Source: Altererythrobacter sp. BO-6 (GTDB lineage: Bacteria > Pseudomonadota > Alphaproteobacteria > Sphingomonadales > Sphingomonadaceae). From it: DNA of 64,000 nt. This document shows, in pieces, positions 54,089-63,449 of the stretch (the stretch's first letter is position 1; every line of letters starts with the position of its first letter). Under the pieces are notes generated by a model, which saw only the letters and a list, made by a program, of their open reading frames with translations, was not told the DNA's origin and did not search any database. A program made the translations under genes and the position numbers. Location of the stretch: NCBI RefSeq assembly GCF_011047315.1, contig NZ_CP049259.1, positions 62,001-126,000 on the forward strand. Direction: 5' to 3'.

Positions 54089-54475
54089 TCATTCGGCTGC
54101 TCGAACGACCTTGGAAACTGCTCCGTCAGGATCGGTGGAAGTCCAGCTGCCGTCTTCTCCAATCGTCTGGGTGTAGCACACAGCGGGTGCATCTTCGCCC
54201 TCAGGATCGGCACAGAACTGGTCGCCTTCGGAAGTGTAGGTGCCGGTTACCGGATCAACCCCTTCGGCAGTGAGTGTGAAGGTGCCGTCTTCAGCCAGCG
54301 TCCAGACCGAGGCGGTGCCGTCCGGTCCTTCGACGTTATAGGTCCCGGCTACGGGTCCGCCATCGACTGCAGTGGGTGCAGCTGCCGCCTCTTCGGTTGG
54401 TTCCGGCGCCGGGGCTTCCGGCTCTGAACAGGCGGCGAGCACGGCGATCCCGGCAATCAAAACAAGCTTACGCAT
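54089..54475 (-). CDS. Small lipoprotein, tandem family member 1
   Basis: A 128-aa predicted outer-membrane lipoprotein; the lipobox ends at C16 (AVLAAC). A Glu/Ala/Pro-rich linker leads to a domain of repeated short strands: GTYNVEGPDGTASVW, then DGTFTLT, TGTYTSEGDQFC and DGSWTSTDPDG. No known family. It is the first of three tandem, clearly related genes, all on the minus strand, spaced 31-37 bp apart, so probably a single operon. ATG at 54475 is chosen to fit the lipobox; a longer start is rejected. Confidence 0.8.
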   Translation of the reverse strand: MRKLVLIAGIAVLAACSEPEAPAPEPTEEAAAAPTAVDGGPVAGTYNVEGPDGTASVWTLAEDGTFTLTAEGVDPVTGTYTSEGDQFCADPEGEDAPAVCYTQTIGEDGSWTSTDPDGAVSKVVRAAE

Positions 54476-54512
54476 GCAAAAATCCTTATCTATCAATGAA
54501 ACGAAGCGTTGC

Positions 54513-54911
54513 TCAGGCGGCGGGCACCGGCCTTACCGTCACGGGATCGCCGCTGTCTGGTGTAGCGGTGAACGAACCGTCTTCGGCAGGTGCACTTTCG
54601 GTAAAGCACATCGGCTCCAAGCCTTCCGTAGTCGGTGTGAAGCATGTCTTGCCATCAACTACGGCCCATGTGCCTTCGGCAACCACTGTGCCATCGGCTG
54701 CGGTATCCGTGTATGTACCGTCGGCGTTGATGACGGTTGTGCCGACCGTCCCGTCAGGACCTGTGGCTTCGTAGGTTCCCGGAGGCGAACCATTGGCTAC
54801 GGCAACTGCAGGCGCTTCGGTTGCTGCCGGTGCCGCTGCTTCATCTTGCTCTGCGGGTTTTGCACAAGCCGCTAATGCCAGCACGGCGGCGGCGGCGATC
54901 AGTCTCTTCAT
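54513..54911 (-). CDS. Small lipoprotein, tandem family member 2
   Basis: A 132-aa lipoprotein with lipobox ALAAC at C16, then an Ala/Pro-rich linker and the same strand pattern as its neighbours (GTYEATGPDGTVGTTV, ADGTYTDT, VAEGTWAVVDGKTCF, MCFTES, EDGSFTATPDSGD). The pair of cysteines in the second half is conserved in position with the other two copies. ATG at 54911 fits the lipobox and MKRLIA start shared with member 3. Confidence 0.8.
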   Translation of the reverse strand: MKRLIAAAAVLALAACAKPAEQDEAAAPAATEAPAVAVANGSPPGTYEATGPDGTVGTTVINADGTYTDTAADGTVVAEGTWAVVDGKTCFTPTTEGLEPMCFTESAPAEDGSFTATPDSGDPVTVRPVPAA

Positions 54912-54942
54912 TTGTGTTCCCCTCATGAAAAGGTGCGGCAAT

Positions 54943-55332
54943 CTATTCTGCTGCTGCTGCAACCCTGACCGTTACGGTCTCGCCATCTTCTGCGGTCGAG
55001 GTCCAGCTTCCGTCTTCGCCCACTGCGCTGTTGGTCCAGCAGCGGGTTGGCTGTTCGGGGTCATCGCCTTCAGGATCGAAGCAGATCTTGCCGTCTTCCT
55101 GGGCCACCGCCCCGCTCATGGTAGCGTCACCCAGCGTCACGGTGAAGGTGCCCTCTTCGGTCGTTGTTACAGTGCCGACGGATCCGTCAGCATAGGTAAC
55201 TTCAAACGTACCCGGGCCTTCGTTGGCGGCAGGTGCTGCCGCTTCTTCCGCGACCGGCGCAGCTTCTTCGGTAGCCGGTTCCGAGCAGGCGGCAATTGCT
55301 GCCAAACCTGCAACAGCGATGAGTCTCTTCAT
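54943..55332 (-). CDS. Small lipoprotein, tandem family member 3
   Basis: A 129-aa lipoprotein, first in transcription order; lipobox ends at C16 (AAIAAC). The linker is Glu/Ala-rich and the domain repeats the family pattern (GTFEVTYADGSVGTVTT, TLGDATMSG, DGKICFDPE, CWTNSAVGEDGSWTSTAEDG). It starts MKRLIAVAGLAAIAACSEP, nearly the signal sequence of member 2. It lies 72 bp after the thiolase gene, so the trio may also receive read-through from it. Confidence 0.8.
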   Translation of the reverse strand: MKRLIAVAGLAAIAACSEPATEEAAPVAEEAAAPAANEGPGTFEVTYADGSVGTVTTTEEGTFTVTLGDATMSGAVAQEDGKICFDPEGDDPEQPTRCWTNSAVGEDGSWTSTAEDGETVTVRVAAAAE

Positions 55333-55404
55333 TGCGTGAATCTCCCTCGTCACGCGACCCGCGCGGGGAGATAACACACAATTCCGAGACTGCGAAATCC
55401 GGCG

Positions 55405-56604
55405 TTAGCTGACGAGTTCAACCGCAATCGCGGTCGCTTCGCCTCCGCCAATGCACAGCGAGGCGACGCCGCGCGTCTTGCACTGCTTTTTCAGGGCATT
55501 GAGCAAGGTCACGATGATGCGGGTGCCGCTCGCGCCGATAGGGTGGCCGAGAGCGGTCGCGCCGCCGTTGACGTTGATCTTCTCGTGCGGGATGCCGATG
55601 TCACGCATGGCGAACATGGCGACACAGGCAAAGGCTTCGTTCACTTCCCACAGGTCGACATCATCGGTGGTCCAGCCGGCGCGTTCGAGCACCTTCTGAA
55701 TCGCGCCGACGGGGGCAATGGTGAAATCCTTGGGCTCCTGCGCATGCGCGGCCATGGCAACGATCTTCGCTACCGGCTGCTGGCCATTGGCGGACGCCAC
55801 ACTTTCGCGGGTCAGGACGACGGCGGCAGCTCCATCCGAGATCGAACTCGAGGTCGCCGCAGTGATCGTGCCGTCCTTGGCAAAGGCCGGACGCAGGGTC
55901 GGGATTTTGTCAGGCTTGCCCTTGCCAGGCTGTTCGTCGGTATCGACAGTGACTTCGCCGGCGCGGGTGGCAACGGTCACCGGCACAACCTCATCGGCAA
56001 AAGCGCCGCTGGCGATCGCTTCATTGGCGCGGCGCAGCGATTCGATCGAATAGCCGTCCATGTCTTCGCGCGTCAGCTGGTAGGCATTCGCGGTATCCTG
56101 CGCGAAAGTGCCCATTGCGCGGCCCGCGTCATAGGCATCTTCCAGCCCGTCGAGGAACATGTGGTCATAAGCGGTGTCATGGCCGATGCGCGCGCCCGAA
56201 CGGTGCTTCTTCAGCAGGTAGGGGGCATTGGTCATGCTCTCCATCCCGCCCGCGACGACGTAGTCTACCGTGCCCGAAGCCAGCGCTTCGGCGCCCATGA
56301 TCACGGTCTGCATGCCGCTGCCGCAGACCTTGTTGACGGTAGTCGCCTGGACCGACTTTGGCAGGCCTGCCTTCAGCGTTGCCTGACGGGCAGGGGCCTG
56401 GCCCAGGCCCGCCGGGAGCACGCAGCCCATATAGGCGCGATCGAACTTTTCCGGAGCGACTCCGGAGCGTTCGACTGCGGCCTTGACCGCGGTTGCACCC
56501 AGATCGGTCGCCGAAACATCGGCCAGCGCGCCCTGCATGCCGCCCATCGGTGTGCGGGCATAGGACAGGATGACGACGGGATCGGCGGCGGAAAACTGGG
56601 TCAT
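55405..56604 (-). CDS. Acetyl-CoA C-acetyltransferase (thiolase)
   Basis: Thiolase making or cleaving acetoacetyl-CoA (fatty acid, polyhydroxybutyrate or isoprenoid-type metabolism). The 399-aa protein has the nucleophilic Cys C94 in VNKVCGSGMQ, the His in GGATALGHPIGASG and the second Cys in SLCIGGGEATA. ATG at 56604 begins MTQFSAADPVVILSYARTP; a longer start is rejected for lack of homology. Divergent from the aldehyde dehydrogenase. Confidence 0.92.
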   Translation of the reverse strand: MTQFSAADPVVILSYARTPMGGMQGALADVSATDLGATAVKAAVERSGVAPEKFDRAYMGCVLPAGLGQAPARQATLKAGLPKSVQATTVNKVCGSGMQTVIMGAEALASGTVDYVVAGGMESMTNAPYLLKKHRSGARIGHDTAYDHMFLDGLEDAYDAGRAMGTFAQDTANAYQLTREDMDGYSIESLRRANEAIASGAFADEVVPVTVATRAGEVTVDTDEQPGKGKPDKIPTLRPAFAKDGTITAATSSSISDGAAAVVLTRESVASANGQQPVAKIVAMAAHAQEPKDFTIAPVGAIQKVLERAGWTTDDVDLWEVNEAFACVAMFAMRDIGIPHEKINVNGGATALGHPIGASGTRIIVTLLNALKKQCKTRGVASLCIGGGEATAIAVELVS

Positions 56605-56778
56605 GATCAAATTCCCGGATGACTGAGGTGGCAATTCGTGATGCGATCTAATGCTGCATTGCGGCAAAGGCAAATGCTTGGCCGCCCGGCATACGTATTA
56701 GCTTGTCATGCGCGGCGGCTTGCGCAAGAACCAATGGCAAATCGCAACCGAGATGCGACAGATATTTAGGAGAGACCC

Positions 56779-58209
56779 ATGGCCGACGACCGCCGCGAAG
56801 AGCTGGAACGCATCCTCAAGCTCCAACGATCCGCCTTCAACACATCGCGCCCTGAGCCGATGAGCATGCGCAAGGACCGGATCAAGCGCGCGATGGCGCT
56901 GATCAAGGACCATGGCGAAAACCTGGCCAAGGCGATGAGCGCGGACTTCGGCAACCGCAGCATGCACCAGTCGATGTTGACCGACGTTGCCGCGACCGTC
57001 AGCGCAGGCAAGGACGCGCTCAAGCACATGGACAAGTGGGCGCAGACCAGCAGGCGTAAGGTCCAATTTCCGCTGGGCCTTCTCGGCGCCAAGGCCGAGG
57101 TCCGCTATGAGCCCAAAGGCGTGATCGGCATCCTTAGCCCGTGGAATTTCCCGGTCCAGCTGGCGTTCGGCCCGCTGATGCAGGTGTTTGCCGCGGGCAA
57201 CCGCGCGATGATCAAGCCGAGCGAATTTACCGAGCGTACTTCGCGCCTGATGGCGGACCTGGTGCCCGAATACTTCACGCCGGACGAGCTGGCGGTGATC
57301 ACCGGCGGGCCGGAAGTGGCGGCGGCCTTCTCGTCACTGCCGTTCGACCATCTGGTGTTCACCGGCTCGACCGCGACCGGGCGCCGGGTGATGGAAGCAG
57401 CGGCGGCTAACCTCGTACCCGTAACGCTTGAGCTGGGAGGTAAATCGCCTGTGTTCATGGGGCGCAGCGCCGATTTCGCCAAGGCGGGCGAACGCATCGC
57501 ACTGGGCAAGATGATGAACGCAGGGCAGATCTGCCTTGCGCCCGATTACATCTACGTCCCCGCCGAAAACGAGGACGAGGCGATTGCCGGCGTCGCGCAA
57601 GGCGTGAAGAACATGTACCCCACGCTGCTCGAGAACGACGACTACGCCTCGATCGTGTCCGATCGCCATTTCGAGCGGCTGCAGGGGCTCGTCGAGGACG
57701 CGCGCGAAAAAGGCGCGGAAGTTATCGAGGTCAATCCCGGCAATGAGGATTTCTCCAACGCCAACATCCGCAAGATGCCGCTCAATATCCTGCGCAACGT
57801 CAATGATGACATGAAGGTGATGCAGGAAGAGATCTTCGGCCCCGTTTTGCCGGTGAAAACCTACAGCCAGATCGAAGAAGCGGTGGATTATGTGAACGAG
57901 CATGACCGTCCGCTGGGGCTCTATTACTTCGGCCAGGACAAGGCCGAGCAGGAACGCGTGCTGACGAGGACGATCTCGGGCGGGGTCACCACCAATGACG
58001 TGATTTTCCACGTGTCGATGGAAGACCTGCCGTTCGGTGGGGTGGGGCCGTCGGGCATGGGCAGCTATCACTCGATCGAGGGCTTCCGCGAATTCAGCCA
58101 TGCCCGCGCGGTCTATCACCAGCCGAAGGTCGACATCGCCAAGCTGGGCGGGTTCAAGCCACCGTTTGGCAAGGCCACACAAAAGACCATTGCCACGCTG
58201 ATGAAGTGA
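56779..58209 (+). CDS. Coniferyl-aldehyde-dehydrogenase-like aldehyde dehydrogenase
   Basis: A 476-aa NAD(P)-dependent aldehyde dehydrogenase lacking the usual N-terminal extension. Catalytic Cys C252 (GQICLAPD), Glu E218 (LELGGKSP) and N123 (SPWNFP) are in place. Length and sequence resemble the coniferyl aldehyde dehydrogenase group (CalB) common in this order, oxidising aromatic aldehydes; a general aldehyde role is also possible. An AGGAGAG lies just upstream of the ATG. Divergent from the thiolase gene. Confidence 0.9.
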   Translation: MADDRREELERILKLQRSAFNTSRPEPMSMRKDRIKRAMALIKDHGENLAKAMSADFGNRSMHQSMLTDVAATVSAGKDALKHMDKWAQTSRRKVQFPLGLLGAKAEVRYEPKGVIGILSPWNFPVQLAFGPLMQVFAAGNRAMIKPSEFTERTSRLMADLVPEYFTPDELAVITGGPEVAAAFSSLPFDHLVFTGSTATGRRVMEAAAANLVPVTLELGGKSPVFMGRSADFAKAGERIALGKMMNAGQICLAPDYIYVPAENEDEAIAGVAQGVKNMYPTLLENDDYASIVSDRHFERLQGLVEDAREKGAEVIEVNPGNEDFSNANIRKMPLNILRNVNDDMKVMQEEIFGPVLPVKTYSQIEEAVDYVNEHDRPLGLYYFGQDKAEQERVLTRTISGGVTTNDVIFHVSMEDLPFGGVGPSGMGSYHSIEGFREFSHARAVYHQPKVDIAKLGGFKPPFGKATQKTIATLMK

Positions 58210-58294
58210 GGTTGCTTCCGGGCTTCAAGACCACAGGACTGCGCGCAAGCTGACAGGGCAGGGCCTGCACCGGATTCCGCTTCGCGCAACCAAA

Positions 58295-58310
58295 GTGTTA
58301 TGAATTACAC
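58295..58310. promoter_or_regulatory. Imperfect dyad upstream of the nuo operon
   Basis: GTGTTATGAATTACAC is a 16-bp inverted repeat with two mismatched pairs, about 75 bp before nuoA. It resembles a dimeric repressor operator in form only; no known regulator matches it. Confidence 0.25.
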
Positions 58311-58382
58311 GATTCGTGCCCTTGCACCTTCGTTTGGAGGCGCTTAGAGGCGGGCGCGTTATTGCAGCGACGGGATCAAATC

Positions 58383-58753
58383 GTGGTCGACCTTAGCCAG
58401 TATCTGCCGATACTGATCTTCATCTTTATTGCGCTCGGGCTTTCCGTGGCATTCGTGTTCCTGCCGATGGGCGTGTCGCGCCTTACCGGCACACACAACC
58501 CCGATGCCGAAAAGCTCAGCGAATATGAATGCGGCTTCCCGGCTTTCGAGGATGCGCGCAGCCAGTTCGACGTGCGTTTCTACCTCGTCGCGATCAGCTT
58601 CATCATCTTCGACCTTGAGGCTGCGTTCCTGTTTCCCTGGGCGGTGAGCCTGGGTGAAACCGGCTGGACCGGCTGGATCGGCATGATGGTGTTCCTGGGC
58701 ATCCTTGCCATCGGCCTTGCCTATGAATGGAAGAAGGGGGCTCTGGACTGGGA

Positions 58754-58757
<4 letters not shown>
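58383..58757 (+). CDS. nuoA: NADH-quinone oxidoreductase subunit A
   Basis: Membrane subunit of complex I near the quinone site. The 124-aa protein has three transmembrane helices and the family signature [21 protein letters not shown] (ECGF part). GTG at 58383 is chosen as it gives [13 protein letters not shown]; an upstream TTG at 58362 is possible. First gene of the nuo operon; its stop overlaps nuoB by 4 bp. Confidence 0.94.
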
Positions 58758-59362
<605 letters not shown>

Positions 59363-59363
59363 T

Positions 59364-59996
59364 ATGGCAGTTGTTCACTCCGCCCCGAAATTCGCCAGCA
59401 ATGAAGGCGTGCGCGATGCGCTGGTCGCCGCATTGGGTGACATGGTCGTGTCTTCGAAGGAAGAGCACGGCGAAATCGTGATCACGGTGAAGCGCGATGC
59501 AATCGAAACCGCGCTCAAGCTGCTGCGCGATGGCCACGAATATCAACAGCTGATGGAAATCGCCGGGGTCGACTATCCGCAACGGCCTGAGCGCTTCGAA
59601 GTCGTCTACATGCTCCAGTCGCTGACCAGGAATCACCGCGTGATGGTGAAGGTCAACACCGATGAAGCTACGCCGGTGCCGACTGTTACCACGCTATGGC
59701 CCAATGCCGGCTGGCTCGAGCGTGAAGTGTTCGACCTTTATGGGGTGACTTTCGCGGGCAATCCTGACCTGCGCCGCATCCTGACCGATTACGGCTTCGA
59801 GGGGCACCCGTTCCGCAAGGACTTCCCGCTCACCGGCTATACCGAGCTGCGCTATTCCGAAGAGGAAAAGCGCGTCGTCTACGAACCCGTCGAGCTCGCG
59901 CAAGACCTGCGCCAGTTCGATTTCCTCTCGCCCTGGGAAGGCTCCGATTACGTCCTGCCCGGCGATGAGAAGTCGCAAGAGGAGGACAAGAAATGA
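59364..59996 (+). CDS. nuoC: NADH-quinone oxidoreductase subunit C
   Basis: Hydrophilic complex I subunit (210 aa) beside NuoD; in many bacteria the two are fused, here separate. Signature [29 protein letters not shown] (the EVFDLYGV and LTDYGF parts). ATG at 59364 begins [10 protein letters not shown]; a TTG at 59352 overlaps nuoB. The stop overlaps nuoD by 4 bp. Confidence 0.95.
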   Translation: MAVVHSAPKFASNEGVRDALVAALGDMVVSSKEEHGEIVITVKRDAIETALKLLRDGHEYQQLMEIAGVDYPQRPERFEVVYMLQSLTRNHRVMVKVNTDEATPVPTVTTLWPNAGWLEREVFDLYGVTFAGNPDLRRILTDYGFEGHPFRKDFPLTGYTELRYSEEEKRVVYEPVELAQDLRQFDFLSPWEGSDYVLPGDEKSQEEDKK

Positions 59997-61204
59997 GCGT
60001 GCAGCTCGAACAGTCCCCCACCACCGGTGATGAGGTCATCACCAATTACACGATCAATTTCGGGCCCCAGCATCCGGCCGCGCATGGCGTGCTGCGCATG
60101 GTGATGGAGCTGGACGGCGAAGTGATCGAGCGGATCGATCCGCATGTCGGCCTGCTCCACCGCGGGACCGAGAAGCTGATCGAGTACAAGACCTACCTTC
60201 AGGCGCTGCCCTATTTCGACCGGCTCGATTACTGCTCGCCGCTGGCGATGGAGCATTCCTATGTGCTCGCGATCGAAAAGCTGCTGAACCTGGAGGTGCC
60301 GGAGCGGGCGCAATATTTGCGCGTGCTGTTCGCCGAGCTGACCCGCATCTGCAACCACATGCTCAACATGGGCGCGCATATCCTGGACGTGGGCGCGTTC
60401 ACCCCGAACCTGTGGATCATGGACCTGCGCGAGGACTGCCTGAATTTCTTCGAGCGGGCTTCGGGCGCGCGCATGCACAGCGCCTGGTTCCGCCCCGGCG
60501 GCGTGCATCAGGATGTGCCGGAAAAGCTGCTGGTCGATATCGGCGAATGGCTCGACGGGCGCTTCTTCCCGCTGTTCGAAGACGCGATGAGCCTGGTGAT
60601 GGACAACCGCATCTTCAAGCAGCGCAATGTCGATATCGCCGTGGTCAGCCGCGATGACGCGGTGGCGTGGGGCTTCAGCGGGCCGATGATCCGCGCGGCG
60701 GGCATTCCGTGGGACCTGCGCAAGAGCCAGCCTTACGATGTCTATGACCGGATGGAGTTCGACATCCCGGTCGGCACCAATTCGGACTGCTATGACCGCT
60801 TCATGGTGCGCGTGAAGGAAGTCTACGAAAGCGCCAAGATCATGCGGCAGTGCCTGGCGCAGATGCCGGAAGGGCCGATCGCCAGCACCGATGGCAAGGT
60901 TTCACCGCCCAAGCGCGGCGAAATGAAGCAGTCGATGGAAGCGCTGATCCACCACTTCAAGCTCTACACCGAAGGCTTCCATGTGCCGGCGGGCGAAGTT
61001 TACGTGGCGACTGAAAGCCCGAAGGGCGAATTCGGCGTCTATCTGGTCAGCGACGGCAGCAACAAGCCCTATCGCTGCAAGATCCGCCCGACCGCATTCA
61101 GCCACCTGCAAGCGATGGAATTCATGAGCAAGGGACATATGCTGCCTGACGCGACCGCCATCCTCGGCGCGATCGACGTGGTGTTCGGGGAGTGTGACCG
61201 CTAA
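59993..61204 (+). CDS. nuoD: NADH-quinone oxidoreductase subunit D
   Basis: The 49-kDa-type subunit that forms the quinone chamber with NuoB. The 403-aa protein has [15 protein letters not shown] at the N-terminus, [12 protein letters not shown], and the C-terminal DVVFGECDR ending. Start overlaps nuoC (ATGA) and its stop overlaps nuoE by 1 bp (TAATG). Confidence 0.96.
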   Translation: MSVQLEQSPTTGDEVITNYTINFGPQHPAAHGVLRMVMELDGEVIERIDPHVGLLHRGTEKLIEYKTYLQALPYFDRLDYCSPLAMEHSYVLAIEKLLNLEVPERAQYLRVLFAELTRICNHMLNMGAHILDVGAFTPNLWIMDLREDCLNFFERASGARMHSAWFRPGGVHQDVPEKLLVDIGEWLDGRFFPLFEDAMSLVMDNRIFKQRNVDIAVVSRDDAVAWGFSGPMIRAAGIPWDLRKSQPYDVYDRMEFDIPVGTNSDCYDRFMVRVKEVYESAKIMRQCLAQMPEGPIASTDGKVSPPKRGEMKQSMEALIHHFKLYTEGFHVPAGEVYVATESPKGEFGVYLVSDGSNKPYRCKIRPTAFSHLQAMEFMSKGHMLPDATAILGAIDVVFGECDR

Positions 61205-61872
61205 TGGCTGACCGTACTCCCGCACCCGATACGCCCGAGCTGCGCGCGCGCTGGGGCTCGTTCGAATGGACGGACGAGAACCGCAAGAAGGCCGACTGGC
61301 ACATCGCCAAGTACCCGGAAGGGCGCCAGAAATCGGCGGTAATGCCGCTGCTCGATCTCGCTCAGCGCCAGGTTGGCGCGGAAACCGATACGCAGGGCTG
61401 GTTGCCGCTGCCGGTGATCGAATATGTCGCAAAATATCTCGACATGCCGGTCATCCGCGTGCTCGAAGTCGCAACCTTCTATTTCATGTACAACATGCAG
61501 CCGGTGGGTAAGTACCATGTGCAGGTCTGCGGCACGACGCCGTGCATGCTGCGCGGATCGGACGCGCTGTTCGAAACCTGCAAGAAGCGCGGCATGAGCA
61601 AGGGCCATGTCTCCGAAGACGGGCTTTGGACCCTGACCGAAGTCGAGTGCATGGGCAATTGTGCCACCGCGCCGATGGTCCAGATCAATGACGACAATTA
61701 CGAGGATCTGACGCCCGAGCGTCTGGACGCCGTGCTCGATGCGCTGGCCAGGGGCGAAACGCCCAAGGCCGGTACGCAGGAGCCGGGCCGTCACACCAGC
61801 GAGCCCGCCGGTGCGCTCAGCACTTTGAAAGAGATGGTCACCGAAAACCACGATTACCGGGGGGATTGGTGA
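61204..61872 (+). CDS. nuoE: NADH-quinone oxidoreductase subunit E
   Basis: The 24-kDa-type subunit carrying the [2Fe-2S] cluster N1a. The 222-aa protein has the ligand pairs QVCGTTPC and ECMGNCATAP. A C-terminal tail after the domain is not conserved. Last of the tightly overlapping block A-E before an unusual gap. Confidence 0.96.
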   Translation: MADRTPAPDTPELRARWGSFEWTDENRKKADWHIAKYPEGRQKSAVMPLLDLAQRQVGAETDTQGWLPLPVIEYVAKYLDMPVIRVLEVATFYFMYNMQPVGKYHVQVCGTTPCMLRGSDALFETCKKRGMSKGHVSEDGLWTLTEVECMGNCATAPMVQINDDNYEDLTPERLDAVLDALARGETPKAGTQEPGRHTSEPAGALSTLKEMVTENHDYRGDW

Positions 61873-61888
61873 TGAAACTCAATCTCTT

Positions 61889-61967
61889 CGTCATTCCCGC
61901 GAAGGCGGGAATCCAGCTTCAGGCAGTAGTGGCTCCGCTCTGGATCCCCGCTTTCGCGGGGATGACG
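61889..61967. repeat. REP-like paired palindrome, copy 3, inside the nuo operon
   Basis: About 79 bp from CGTCATTCCCGCGAAGGCG to the inverse CGCGGGGATGACG, matching the copies at 8.5 and 35.5 kb. It is inserted 17 bp after the nuoE stop, between nuoE and the small membrane protein gene, within the nuo transcript. Confidence 0.9.
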
Positions 61968-61984
61968 AGTGCTGGAGGCCAGTC

Positions 61985-62167
61985 ATGAACGGCGGCACTC
62001 TCGCATTGATGATCGCGGGTCTCGTTGGTTTTGGCGCAGGCGCATATCTCGCTGCGACGGGATCGCGCGAAGTGGGCATCGTGCTGATGGGCGGTGGCCT
62101 GATCTTCCAGGTGCTGACGCTGCGCCAATTGCGCGCGGCCAAAAAGGATCAAAGCGATGCTGGCTGA
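61985..62167 (+). CDS. Small two-helix membrane protein in the nuo operon
   Basis: A 60-aa hydrophobic protein with two likely transmembrane segments (about 5-24 and 29-46: [18 protein letters not shown] and [17 protein letters not shown]) and a basic tail (RQLRAAKK). GGAGG lies 8 nt before the ATG, and its end overlaps the nuoF start by 11 bp, so it is translated as part of the operon. Not a standard complex I subunit; function unknown. Confidence 0.75.
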   Translation: MNGGTLALMIAGLVGFGAGAYLAATGSREVGIVLMGGGLIFQVLTLRQLRAAKKDQSDAG

Positions 62168-63449
62168 CAAGGACCGCATCTTCACCAATCTCTACGGGTT
62201 CCAGCCCTGGAACCTGAAGGCGGCGCAGGCGCGCGGGGATTGGGACAACACCAAGAAACTGCTCGAGCGCGGGCAGGACGCGATCATCCAGGAAATCAAG
62301 GATTCCGGCCTGCGCGGGCGGGGCGGGGCAGGCTTCCCCACCGGCCTCAAATGGTCGTTCATGCCGAAGGAATCGCGTGACGGGCGGCCCAGCTTCCTCG
62401 TCATCAATGCCGACGAGTCCGAGCCGGGTTCATGCAAGGACCGCGAGATCATCCGCCACGATCCGCACAAGCTGATCGAAGGCGCGCTGGTCGCCGGTTT
62501 CGCGATGCGCGCGCGTGCGGCCTATATCTACATTCGCGGCGAATACATCCGCGAGGCCGAGGTGCTGCAGGCGGCGATTGACGAGGCCAATGCGGCCGGA
62601 CTGATTGGCAAGAACGCCTGCGGTTCGGGCTATGACTTCGATGTGTTCATGCACCGCGGTGCAGGCGCCTACATCTGCGGTGAAGAAACCGCGATGATCG
62701 AGAGCCTCGAAGGCAAGAAGGGCCAGCCGCGCCTGAAGCCGCCATTCCCGGCGGGCGCAGGCCTCTATGGCTGCCCGACCACGGTCAACAACGTCGAATC
62801 GATCGCGGTCGCGCCCACGATCCTGCGGCGCGGCGCCAGCTGGTTCGCCAGCTTCGGACGCGAGAACAACAAGGGCACCAAGCTGTTCCAGATCAGCGGG
62901 CATGTAGAAAAGCCCTGCGTGGTCGAGGAAGCGATGAGCATTCCGTTCCGCGAGCTGATCGAGAAGCATTGCGGTGGCATCACCGGTGGGTGGGATAACC
63001 TTCTTGCCGTGATCCCCGGCGGTTCTTCGGTCCCACTGGTTCCTGCCAAGGAAATCATGGACGCGCCGATGGATTTTGACGGGCTGCGCGAGCTTGGCTC
63101 CGGCCTCGGCACCGCCGCCGTGATCGTGATGGACAAGTCGACCGACATCGTCCGCGCCATTTCGCGTCTTTCCTACTTCTACAAGCACGAGAGCTGCGGC
63201 CAGTGCACCCCGTGCCGCGAGGGTACAGGCTGGATGTGGCGGATGATGGAGCGCCTGCGCACCGGCGATGCGGCGATCGAGGAAATCGACATGCTGCAAC
63301 AGGTCACCAAGCAGGTTGAAGGCCACACCATCTGCGCGCTGGGCGATGCCGCGGCATGGCCGATCCAGGGCTTGATCCGCCACTTCCGGCCAGAACTGGA
63401 ACGACGGATACATGAGCACAACGCCAAGTTTGCGGAGGCGGCGGAGTAA
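62157..63449 (+). CDS. nuoF: NADH-quinone oxidoreductase subunit F
   Basis: NADH- and FMN-binding subunit of complex I. The 430-aa protein has the FMN/NADH loop [15 protein letters not shown], then [25 protein letters not shown], and the N3 cluster ligands [12 protein letters not shown]. It overlaps the small membrane protein gene by 11 bp; its stop overlaps nuoG by 1 bp (TAATG). Confidence 0.96.
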   Translation: MLADKDRIFTNLYGFQPWNLKAAQARGDWDNTKKLLERGQDAIIQEIKDSGLRGRGGAGFPTGLKWSFMPKESRDGRPSFLVINADESEPGSCKDREIIRHDPHKLIEGALVAGFAMRARAAYIYIRGEYIREAEVLQAAIDEANAAGLIGKNACGSGYDFDVFMHRGAGAYICGEETAMIESLEGKKGQPRLKPPFPAGAGLYGCPTTVNNVESIAVAPTILRRGASWFASFGRENNKGTKLFQISGHVEKPCVVEEAMSIPFRELIEKHCGGITGGWDNLLAVIPGGSSVPLVPAKEIMDAPMDFDGLRELGSGLGTAAVIVMDKSTDIVRAISRLSYFYKHESCGQCTPCREGTGWMWRMMERLRTGDAAIEEIDMLQQVTKQVEGHTICALGDAAAWPIQGLIRHFRPELERRIHEHNAKFAEAAE

